From the NCBI GenBank assembly GCA_934141445.1, contig CAKPCF010000001.1:70426-134425 (forward strand): a stretch of DNA of 64,000 nt, read 5' to 3'. This DNA is from an uncultured Clostridia bacterium (GTDB lineage: Bacteria > Bacillota > Clostridia > TANB77 > CAG-508). How positions within the stretch are numbered: position 1 is the stretch's first letter; every line of letters begins with the position of its first letter. The notes below the pieces were generated by a model. The model did not search any database, was not told the DNA's origin, and saw only the letters and a program-made list of their open reading frames with translations. The translations under genes and the position numbers were made by a program. Shown here piece after piece: positions 24,635-31,932 of this stretch.

Positions 24635-26668
24635 ATGGGTTTTTTTGAGAAACTAAAAAAAGCAATAACAAAAATAAAAGGAAAATTGATTGTAAGTGCA
24701 ATACTTGTATTAGTAATAGTAATATGGGCAATTGCACCTTTTAGTGTTGCAATAAAACAAGGATTTGATGGTATACCAGATGAACTAAGAATAGATTTGA
24801 ATATTGGTTTAGAAGATTTGCCAGAAAAAACTGGAGATGGATTTTCGTGGGATATATTTTTAACCCAATTAGGAGTATACATTACTAGACCTTGGACTGC
24901 TTTAGGATTGGCTATTACAGGAAATTATGGCTATGGAAGAGTGTTCGGATATGTACTTCCATATTTCCTAGGTTTTTATGGATTATTTGTGCTAATTGGA
25001 GTAGCAAAAGCATTTCCAAAACATGAATATGATGATATTGAGCATGGTTCAAGTGACTGGAGCGAAAATGGTGAACAATATAAAGTTTTAAGTAAAACAA
25101 GAGGTATTGTTTTAGCAGAAAAAAACTATTTACCAGTTGATAAAAGAGGAAATGTAAATGTTCTTGTTGTCGGTGGTTCTGGTGCTGGTAAATCAGCTTC
25201 TTATGTTATACCAAATGCACTTCAACTTTTAGGTTCTTATGTATTTACAGACCCTAAAGGAGAATTATATGATAAAACAGCAGGTTATTTTAAAGAAAAA
25301 GGATATGCTGTTAAAGTTTTAAATTTAGTTCACCCACAAAATAGTGATGGTTATAATCCACTTCATCATATAAATAATGAAATAGATGTTGATGTTATAG
25401 CTAACACAATAGTAAAAGGTCAAGGAGAAGGAAAAAGCTCAGACCCATTCTGGGATGATATGGCTGAAATGTTAATGAAAGCGTTAATTTATTATCTAAA
25501 AGCTGTAAGACCACCAGAGGAACAAAGTTTAGCTAGCTGTTCAGAATTAGTTAGAGCTGCCAATAATAATGGTGGAGATAATTTACTTACAAATTTAATG
25601 AATCAATTACCTTATGATCATCCAGCAAGAATGTATTATAAAAATATAGAAATGCTACCTGAAAAAACTTTTGGTTCTGTTTTAGGTACATTACAATCAA
25701 AATTAGGAAAATTCGACTCAAGGGAAATTGCTGAAGTTACATCAACAGATACAATTGATTTTACTGAAATTGGTAAAACAAAAACAGCAGTATTTGTTAT
25801 TTCTTCAGATACACATACAGCTTATGATTTCTTACTTACAATATTCTTTTCTCAAATGATTCAGCAGTTGTATGATTTTGCTGATTTAAATGGTGGTGCA
25901 TTACCAGTACCTACATATTTTATACTTGATGAGTTTGCAAACATAGGACATATTCCAGATTTTGATAAAAAAATATCTACTTCAAGAAGTAGAAAAATAT
26001 CATTTAGCGTAATTTTACAGAACTTAGACCAATTAGAGGCTGTATATAAAGAAGCTCATGAAACAATTATGGGTAACTGTGATACTCACTTGTTTTTAGG
26101 TTCAAACTCACAAAAAACAGTTGAATACTTTTCTAAAGCATTAGGTGAAAAGACTATTTCAAGAGATAGCGTTTCAGTAAATAAAGATAGAGAAGATTGG
26201 AAACAAGGTAAGAGTGAATCTGACCAAATTATGGCTAGAGCATTATTAACACCAGATGAATTAAGAAGATTAGATAATGATATTTGTATAATTTATGAAA
26301 AGGGTATAAAGCCTATTAAAGCAAATAAATATTATTATTTTAAATATCCAGAGGGAAAATTAGTAAATAGATATAAGTCAGACCACAATGATGTACAAAT
26401 TGAAAGAGGTGCATGGAGAAAATATAATCCATATAATCCTTATGAAGAAGGACAAGAATCAAATGCTGGAAAGGCTCAAACACTGGAATCACTTGATGAT
26501 TTATTTGAAGAAACAGATAAAAAGCCAGCAGAAGATATTAAGAAAAATGATGAAGTAAATACAAATGTAGAAACTAAGGCAGAAGAAAATAATAAAGAAG
26601 AATTAACAGATATTCAAAAAGAATTAGAAGCAAAATTTGATGAATTATTTGGAACAATAGATGAATAA
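24635..26668 (+). CDS. VirD4/TraG-family coupling ATPase, complete, without a conjugation module
   Basis: A 677-residue protein with N-terminal membrane helices (about 17-40 and 100-125), the HGSSDW segment typical of VirD4, Walker A VGGSGAGKSAS (about 179-189), FTDPKGELY, Walker B FILDEFANIGHIP (about 430-440) and the motor-core VILQNLDQLEAVY. The last 90 residues are acidic and probably disordered (ESLDDLFEETDKK...). VirD4 proteins are membrane hexamers that feed substrates to a type IV channel. No VirB4, VirB6, relaxase or integrase lies near it; its neighbours are unknown helical proteins. It is distinct from the frameshifted copy at 3.9-5.6 kb. It may recruit proteins for another export route. 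Confidence 0.88.
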   Translation: MGFFEKLKKAITKIKGKLIVSAILVLVIVIWAIAPFSVAIKQGFDGIPDELRIDLNIGLEDLPEKTGDGFSWDIFLTQLGVYITRPWTALGLAITGNYGYGRVFGYVLPYFLGFYGLFVLIGVAKAFPKHEYDDIEHGSSDWSENGEQYKVLSKTRGIVLAEKNYLPVDKRGNVNVLVVGGSGAGKSASYVIPNALQLLGSYVFTDPKGELYDKTAGYFKEKGYAVKVLNLVHPQNSDGYNPLHHINNEIDVDVIANTIVKGQGEGKSSDPFWDDMAEMLMKALIYYLKAVRPPEEQSLASCSELVRAANNNGGDNLLTNLMNQLPYDHPARMYYKNIEMLPEKTFGSVLGTLQSKLGKFDSREIAEVTSTDTIDFTEIGKTKTAVFVISSDTHTAYDFLLTIFFSQMIQQLYDFADLNGGALPVPTYFILDEFANIGHIPDFDKKISTSRSRKISFSVILQNLDQLEAVYKEAHETIMGNCDTHLFLGSNSQKTVEYFSKALGEKTISRDSVSVNKDREDWKQGKSESDQIMARALLTPDELRRLDNDICIIYEKGIKPIKANKYYYFKYPEGKLVNRYKSDHNDVQIERGAWRKYNPYNPYEEGQESNAGKAQTLESLDDLFEETDKKPAEDIKKNDEVNTNVETKAEENNKEELTDIQKELEAKFDELFGTIDE

Positions 26669-26749
26669 AACTTATAAAAATATTGCAAAAGAATAAAAGT
26701 AAATTATAAATGTAATGATTTACAGTATTATAAACAAAGGAGGAGATTT

Positions 26750-26932
26750 ATGGAAGAGAAAAAGATTATTATTTCTGGAAAAGAAATTGATTTCTCAAAT
26801 TTTAGTGATGAAAAACTAAACAGCTTATATAATCAACTATTAGAAAGACAGCAAGCTTTAAGAAAGAAAGCAAGGGAATATATAGATAACGGACAAATGA
26901 GAGACATAAATATAGATAATATTCAAGTTTAA
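26750..26932 (+). CDS. Small helical protein (60 aa), VirD4 locus
   Basis: A 60-residue protein preceded by a strong AGGAGG site. A short N-terminal strand is followed by a Gln/Arg/Lys-rich helix (about 20-45). Its layout resembles the 55-residue protein at 27842 (a hydrophobic-polar N-terminus, an S..L...L pattern, then a basic helix). Each precedes a larger, mostly helical protein. No family is recognised. Confidence 0.6.
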   Translation: MEEKKIIISGKEIDFSNFSDEKLNSLYNQLLERQQALRKKAREYIDNGQMRDINIDNIQV

Positions 26933-26952
26933 AATAGGAGGATTAGTAAGTA

Positions 26953-27819
26953 ATGAAAGCATTGGGGTATAGATTACTAGATTGCATAGAAGAAATCAAT
27001 GGATATCTAGTTGCAGAAGAGAAATTAAGAATAGCAATTTATGAAAGACAAGTAAACGAAAAAATAGAACAAGGAGTAGCTAATTTAGAACAAAGTATAA
27101 AAAATCAATCAGAAATATATTCAATAAACTATGATAGTTATTCTAATAGAATTCAAGAAATAAAAAATAGTTTCTTATCAGAAATAAATAAAATTAGAGA
27201 AGAATATAGAGTAAAATTTGTAAACTTTATTTTAGAATTAAGAGAAGCAAACGGAAATTATGAAATAGCATTAACAAATGCAAAAAAGATTACAGATTGT
27301 AAAAAAGAAGCAATGAATACACAAAAATATAAAGAATATATAGAAACAAAAGCAAAATTAGAATTTTATTTACAAAATGCAACAAGAAAAGTTGATTATG
27401 ATAAGTATTTTTCAGAATTACAAAATATAGTAAATCCATTAAGTGAATATGATACTAAGAGAGAATTAGCACTTGAAAAATTTAATAGACTAGAAAAACT
27501 AATTAAAAAATGTGAAGAAAATTTGACTAAATGTGAAGAAGAAACAATGGAAGCTATAGAGCGTATTATCAAGATGAACAGTGAACTTTCTTTAGCAACT
27601 GTAAAACAAGACTTTATAAGTAAGATAATAAATAAAATTACTAGTATGTTTTCAGGAAAAGCAAAATTTGAGGGAAGCATATCACGAATTGAGGAAAATA
27701 TAAAGAGTTTAGAAAAACAAAATGAAAGTGATATTACAAATATTAGAAACTCAACTGTAAGTACAATTGCTGAAATTCAAAGAGAAAAAGAAGAAATGAA
27801 AAAATTGAATGTTGCGTAA
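26953..27819 (+). CDS. Coiled-coil protein (288 aa), VirD4 locus
   Basis: A 288-residue protein that is helical almost from end to end, with heptad-like spacing of Leu and Ile and many Glu and Lys residues. It has no signal sequence. A short Phe/Met-rich break (about residues 222-236, around KITSMFSGKAKF) interrupts the helix. This looks like an elongated or hairpin coiled coil. It begins 20 bp after the 60-residue gene. I recognise no family; structural, tether or secreted-substrate roles are all possible. Confidence 0.6.
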   Translation: MKALGYRLLDCIEEINGYLVAEEKLRIAIYERQVNEKIEQGVANLEQSIKNQSEIYSINYDSYSNRIQEIKNSFLSEINKIREEYRVKFVNFILELREANGNYEIALTNAKKITDCKKEAMNTQKYKEYIETKAKLEFYLQNATRKVDYDKYFSELQNIVNPLSEYDTKRELALEKFNRLEKLIKKCEENLTKCEEETMEAIERIIKMNSELSLATVKQDFISKIINKITSMFSGKAKFEGSISRIEENIKSLEKQNESDITNIRNSTVSTIAEIQREKEEMKKLNVA

Positions 27820-27841
27820 GCAATCAAAAGAGAGGTTTAAG

Positions 27842-28009
27842 ATGGAAAATATGTCAGAATTTGGTGAAATTTTTGCAGCGGGAAGAATTGTAAATCTAGA
27901 TAAATCAAGTATTTCTGATTTACAAAGATATTTAGGTGATGTACAAAAAAATAAGGAAATTGCAAAAAGTAGATTGACTGAAATGATAGATGAAATAAGA
28001 AGTATTTAG
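27842..28009 (+). CDS. Small helical protein (55 aa), VirD4 locus
   Basis: The frame opens further upstream inside the previous gene, but GAGAGG followed by the ATG at 27842 gives a 55-residue product (MENMSEF...). The C-terminal half is a basic amphipathic helix (DVQKNKEIAKSRLTEMID). It resembles the 60-residue protein at 26750 in size and layout. It ends 8 bp before the repeat protein at 28018, with an AGGAGG site in between, so the two are translated together. Confidence 0.55.
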   Translation: MENMSEFGEIFAAGRIVNLDKSSISDLQRYLGDVQKNKEIAKSRLTEMIDEIRSI

Positions 28010-28017
28010 GAGGAAAT

Positions 28018-29289
28018 ATGGCTGAAGAGAAAAAAAGTTTTAGTGAAAAGTCAAATGAATATGCTGATAAATATGAACAAGCTATACATGAAGGAGCTGA
28101 TGCTTTTGAGAAAGTAGCGATAGAAGTAATTTCAAGAGGAATAAAAACTGCAGACCAAGTAATAACAGATGCTGGAAAAGCTGGAATAACATTTACAGCT
28201 CAAACTTTAGAAAATATTCAAAATGCCGGAAAAAACATTGCTCAAAAAGCAACAGAAACAAAAGACAATGTTGTTGGTTGGACAAAAGATAGAGTACAGG
28301 ATGTAAAAGATGCAAAGGATGCAGCTGGAAATTGGATAGATGGTAAAGTTACAGAAGGAAAAGAGGCTGCAAAAACTTGGGTTGGAAATAGAGTTAATGA
28401 TGTAAAAAATGCAAAAGAGGCTGCTGATAATTGGGTTGATGCAAGAGTTGAAGATGCACAAACTTTGAAAGATAATGCCAAAACTTGGGTAAATGAAAAA
28501 GGTGAGCAAGCAGGACAATGGTTAGGAGAAAAAGCTGAACAAACAGTAGATGGTGCTGCAAGAACAGCAGGAGCAGCAATTGCTGTTGGTAGAATAGGAG
28601 CTAAATTAACAATAAAAGGTGTAAAGACCGTAGCTGAAACTGGAAAGGAAGCTTATACTGCAGCAAAGGGAACTGCAGATAAAGCAAAAGATTGGCTTGA
28701 AGCAAAAAGAAATAAACTAAAAGAGGCAAAAGATGCAGCAATTGAATGGGCAAAAGATAAAGTAAGCCCTGCGGTAGAATGGACTACTGAAAAAGCCGAA
28801 GATGTAAGCCAGTGGGTAGATGAAAGAAAAGAAGATGTGGAAGAAGCAAGAGATTCGGCTGGAAATTGGGTAAAAGGCAAAGTTATAGAAGGAAAAGAGG
28901 CTGCAAAAACCTGGGTTGGCAATAGAGTTAATGATGCAAAAAATGCAAAAGAGGCCGCTGATAATTGGGTTGATGCAAGAGTTGAAGATGCACAAACTTT
29001 AAAAGAGAATGCCAAGACTTTTGTAAATGAAAAAGGTGAGCAAGTTGGAGCTTGGGTTGAAGATAGAGCAAATGATGTTTCAAAAGCCAAAGATGTAGTT
29101 GAAACGAGAGCTTTACATGGTACTAGAGATTTATTTTCTGGTGTAAGTAATTTCTTTGGAAATCTTTCTAATAAATTAAGTGCACAAATAGTGTCTAGAG
29201 AAGAAAAACAAAAAGCTTTAGATCAAAGAGAAAGTGCAAAAACACAAGAAAATCCAACACAAGAACAAGATAATGAGCTTGAACAATAA
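28018..29289 (+). CDS. Apolipoprotein/LEA-like amphipathic helical repeat protein
   Basis: A 423-residue protein made of repeated amphipathic helices of roughly 11 and 22 residues with motifs such as NWVDARVEDAQ, TWVGNRVNDAKNA and WVNEKGEQ. Trp recurs once per unit with alternating Lys, Glu, Asp and Ala. A central Gly/Ala-rich hydrophobic stretch (about 180-205, ARTAGAAIAVGRIGAKLTI) could insert into a membrane. The composition resembles apolipoprotein A or late-embryogenesis-abundant proteins, which coat lipid surfaces. Residues about 103-166 and 281-344 are near-identical, an internal duplication. There is no signal peptide. The role is unknown; membrane surface binding is the best guess. 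Confidence 0.65.
   Translation: MAEEKKSFSEKSNEYADKYEQAIHEGADAFEKVAIEVISRGIKTADQVITDAGKAGITFTAQTLENIQNAGKNIAQKATETKDNVVGWTKDRVQDVKDAKDAAGNWIDGKVTEGKEAAKTWVGNRVNDVKNAKEAADNWVDARVEDAQTLKDNAKTWVNEKGEQAGQWLGEKAEQTVDGAARTAGAAIAVGRIGAKLTIKGVKTVAETGKEAYTAAKGTADKAKDWLEAKRNKLKEAKDAAIEWAKDKVSPAVEWTTEKAEDVSQWVDERKEDVEEARDSAGNWVKGKVIEGKEAAKTWVGNRVNDAKNAKEAADNWVDARVEDAQTLKENAKTFVNEKGEQVGAWVEDRANDVSKAKDVVETRALHGTRDLFSGVSNFFGNLSNKLSAQIVSREEKQKALDQRESAKTQENPTQEQDNELEQ
28325..29049 (+). repeat. Internal duplication in the repeat protein gene
   Basis: About 190 bp at 28325-28515 recur at 28859-29049 with a constant offset of 534 bp (178 codons) and few differences, mostly at third positions. Near-identity at the DNA level implies recent duplication or gene conversion. 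Confidence 0.85.
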
Positions 29290-29311
29290 GATATTCATAA
29301 AAAATAAAACT

Positions 29312-29341
29312 AAAAGAATGTATTAAGTACATTCTTTTAAA
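29312..29341 (+). terminator. Terminator after the repeat protein gene
   Basis: The perfect 11-bp arms AAAAGAATGTA / TACATTCTTTT enclose the loop TTAAG and end in a short T run. It may partly separate the HEXXH gene from the rest of the locus. Confidence 0.65.
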
Positions 29342-29368
29342 TTATTAAGAAAATTTGGAGAAAACTGA

Positions 29369-30610
29369 TTGAGCGATAAGAGAAGAAAGAAATTAGAAAA
29401 ATTTTCAAAATATAATGATTCTGAAACAGAGAAATTTTTTAGAAAAGCCAAATACGGAAATATTGTAGTGGAATATCCAAAAGAATATGAAGAAAATATA
29501 TATGCACAAATAGCAAAATTATTACACAATAAATATCCCAATTTTTGTAATGAAGATGAAATTGTACAAGTATTATCTTCTTATGGACACATATATACAG
29601 CTCAAATGGAAAAGGGAATTGGTGATGGAATATATCATATTGATAGTGGTAATATTCTAGTATATACATTTCTAAATAGACTTAACAAAACATTAGTACA
29701 TGAAGTGATTCATAAATTAGGATATTTAAGATTAGATGATGGATTTGAAAGTATGCCAGAAATATATAAAGAAGCTGGTGCAGAATTATTATCAAATAGT
29801 ATTTTAGAAGGTCCGTTGTGTCGAGAAATGATTTTAGGAAGAATGAGAGTAAGATGTGTAGGAGTACAACCGAGATATCTAACTGCAACTGCTTTAGTTA
29901 ATCAATTAAATATGGTGGTTGGTGGTTCTTTGCTAGAAAGAAGTATGATTGAAGGAAAAAATTACTTAGAGCCAGCAATTAAAGAGTTAATAGGTGAAAA
30001 AGATTATGAAACCATTTTTAGAAAGATGCAGGAAATTTGTTCATTAGAGAAGAAATATTGGCAAGGAAAACAAAATGAAAAACATGAAAATTATATTTAT
30101 AAAGAAGTTGCAATGTATCAAAATATGGTGATGAAAAAAATATTTGATAGTAGAGTAAAAAATGTTAAGACACAAGAAGATGCTGGAATATTGTTGGATA
30201 GTCTAATGAATTTTTCAGATTTTAGAGTTAAATTTTATGCACCACGAGAAAGAGATGTTGATTTTGAAGAATACTTTATGCAAATGAAGGAAAGTTTAGA
30301 AGCTATGTTTGATACAAAATTTCAAATAACAGATATTTCTGATGACTGGGAAAATAAATATCCATTTATAAAATTAGATTCTTTAGAAAGAGCAAGAGAA
30401 CAAGATGAGAGAGAAAAAATAAATCAATTGGCAGAAAAAAATAAAATTGGTTTTTGGCAAAGATTGTTTCGTAAGCCAAAAGCAGAGTTACCGGCAAGTA
30501 GCGAGGAATATAAATTCATAGAACAAGTTGATTTTACAGTTGCAAAACAGGAAACAACAAATATAAAAATAGGACAAACAATAACTAGTTACGAAGAAAA
30601 AGAAAAATAG
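29369..30610 (+). CDS. HEXXH-containing protein, putative zinc metalloprotease
   Basis: A 413-residue soluble protein starting with TTG behind GGAG. Residues 108-120 read TLVHEVIHKLGYL, a good HEXXH zinc-protease motif (His111, Glu112, His115). EIYKEAGAELL (131-141) follows some 20 residues later and could give the third ligand (Glu135 or Glu139), the pattern of gluzincin-type enzymes. The remaining 270 residues are helical with no recognised domain; the C-terminus is charged. There is no signal peptide. It is the last gene of the one-direction VirD4 locus, separated from it by a terminator hairpin. A protease acting on, or exported by, that system is possible but unproven. Confidence 0.55.
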   Translation: MSDKRRKKLEKFSKYNDSETEKFFRKAKYGNIVVEYPKEYEENIYAQIAKLLHNKYPNFCNEDEIVQVLSSYGHIYTAQMEKGIGDGIYHIDSGNILVYTFLNRLNKTLVHEVIHKLGYLRLDDGFESMPEIYKEAGAELLSNSILEGPLCREMILGRMRVRCVGVQPRYLTATALVNQLNMVVGGSLLERSMIEGKNYLEPAIKELIGEKDYETIFRKMQEICSLEKKYWQGKQNEKHENYIYKEVAMYQNMVMKKIFDSRVKNVKTQEDAGILLDSLMNFSDFRVKFYAPRERDVDFEEYFMQMKESLEAMFDTKFQITDISDDWENKYPFIKLDSLERAREQDEREKINQLAEKNKIGFWQRLFRKPKAELPASSEEYKFIEQVDFTVAKQETTNIKIGQTITSYEEKEK

Positions 30611-30628
30611 TTTATTGATATTTTAAGG

Positions 30629-30672
30629 CTGTTAACAAAGTATATTAAAATATTTTGTTTAACAGTTTTTTA
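30629..30672 (+). terminator. Terminator after the HEXXH gene
   Basis: CTGTTAACAAA pairs with TTTGTTTAACAG (one bulge) and is followed by TTTTTT. Confidence 0.75.
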
Positions 30673-30737
30673 TATATTTTTTGAAAAAATGATAGAAATA
30701 TATAATTAAAATATGCGAACAAATTTTCATAAAATGT

Positions 30738-30805
30738 TTGACTAGAAGGGACTGATGTGATAAAATTCAAATGTGTTATGATATTTAGAAATGTCATAAC
30801 ACATT
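30738..30805 (+). promoter_or_regulatory. Promoter with a perfect palindrome over the start site
   Basis: TTGACT (30738-30743), a 17-bp spacer and TAAAAT (30761-30766) put the start near 30773. The perfect 12-bp inverted repeat AATGTGTTATGA / TCATAACACATT (30770-30781, 30794-30805) covers the start, an ideal repressor position. It is not a LexA box that I recognise. Confidence 0.7.
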
Positions 30806-30843
30806 AAACTTAAGATAAAAAATAAAAGGAAAGAAGTGAAATA

Positions 30844-31920
30844 ATGAAATTTGTGCATATAGCGGACTTACACTTGGACAGTCCATTTACAAACTTGAGT
30901 GAAAAAGGAAATTTAGGTAATATAAGAAGACTAGAACAGAGAAATGCAATTAAGAAAGTAATAAGTTATTGCAAGGAAAATGATGTAAATTATTTATTTA
31001 TAGCAGGAGATTTATACGAAGAAAATTATATTAGAAAAACTTCTATAGATTACATAAATTCTTTATTTAAAGAGATTCCAAACACTAAAATATTTATATC
31101 TCCAGGAAATCATGACCCTTATGTAAAAAATTCTATATATTCAAAATATAATTTTAATGAAAATGTATATATTTTTCGAGAATCAAAAGTTGAAAAATAT
31201 GAAGATGAAAATGCAAATATATATGGTTCTGCATTTACTGATTTTTATGAGCAAGAATCTTCTATTGACAATCTTGAAAATTTAGAAATGAATGGAAAGC
31301 CTAACATTTTAGTTATGCATTGTGATTTAAATGGTGCAAAAGATAAGGAAGGTTTTTCGTATAATGCTGTGTTAGAGTCAAAATTAAAAGATTTAGGGTT
31401 TGATTATTGTGCCTTAGGACATATACATAAAAGCAATTTTGAAGTTGGAAAAAGAATCATATATCCAGGTTCACTAATTTCATTAGGATTTGATGAATTA
31501 GGGGAACATGGAATGATTGTTGGAGAAATAAACAATGGAGAATTAACAACTAAATTCATACCAGTTGATGAAAGAATGTTTAATGAAATAGAAGTTGATA
31601 TTACTAATTTCAATACACAAGAAGAATTAGTTGAATATATTGATGCTTTGGAATTGAAAGAAAAAGTAATGTATAAAGTGGTACTTGTAGGAAATAGGAA
31701 TTTTGAGATAAATTCGTATGAAATTTTGAAATTAATAAATCAAGAAAATATATTGAAAATTAAAGATAAAACTAAATTGGGATACAATATAGAAAAATTA
31801 TCACAGGAAAATAGTTTAAAGGGAATATATATACGAAAAATTTTGGAAAAAGCGGAAAGTGGAGAATTTTCACAAGAAGAGATTGAAAAAGCTATTGAAT
31901 TAGGTTTGGAAGTTATGTAG
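30844..31920 (+). CDS. SbcD/Mre11-like DNA repair exonuclease
   Basis: A 358-residue calcineurin-type phosphoesterase with the metal motifs in order: HIADLHLD, AGDLYEEN, SPGNHDP, MHCDLNG and LGHIHK. It begins the pair with the SMC-like ATPase downstream, as SbcD does with SbcC and YhaO does with YhaN. Together they would form a nuclease that trims DNA ends or hairpins. The C-terminal 100 residues form the capping and partner-binding part. It ends 12 bp before the partner gene. A promoter with a palindrome over the start site precedes it, suggesting control by a repressor. The YhaO-type assignment is a bit more likely than classical SbcD because of the partner's short length. Confidence 0.85.
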   Translation: MKFVHIADLHLDSPFTNLSEKGNLGNIRRLEQRNAIKKVISYCKENDVNYLFIAGDLYEENYIRKTSIDYINSLFKEIPNTKIFISPGNHDPYVKNSIYSKYNFNENVYIFRESKVEKYEDENANIYGSAFTDFYEQESSIDNLENLEMNGKPNILVMHCDLNGAKDKEGFSYNAVLESKLKDLGFDYCALGHIHKSNFEVGKRIIYPGSLISLGFDELGEHGMIVGEINNGELTTKFIPVDERMFNEIEVDITNFNTQEELVEYIDALELKEKVMYKVVLVGNRNFEINSYEILKLINQENILKIKDKTKLGYNIEKLSQENSLKGIYIRKILEKAESGEFSQEEIEKAIELGLEVM

Positions 31921-31932
31921 GAGGTGAAATGT

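Noticed and set aside
24635..26668. VirD4 locus as an integrative conjugative element
   Set aside because: No relaxase, integrase, VirB4 or att repeats were found around it.
28325..29049. CRISPR-like repeat array
   Set aside because: Only two long copies inside a coding frame, with no short regular repeats or spacers; no cas genes in the window.
28207..29090. Several long minus-strand frames opposite the repeat protein
   Set aside because: They are mirror frames of a biased repetitive coding sequence; no ribosome sites and implausible Ser/Phe/Cys-rich products.
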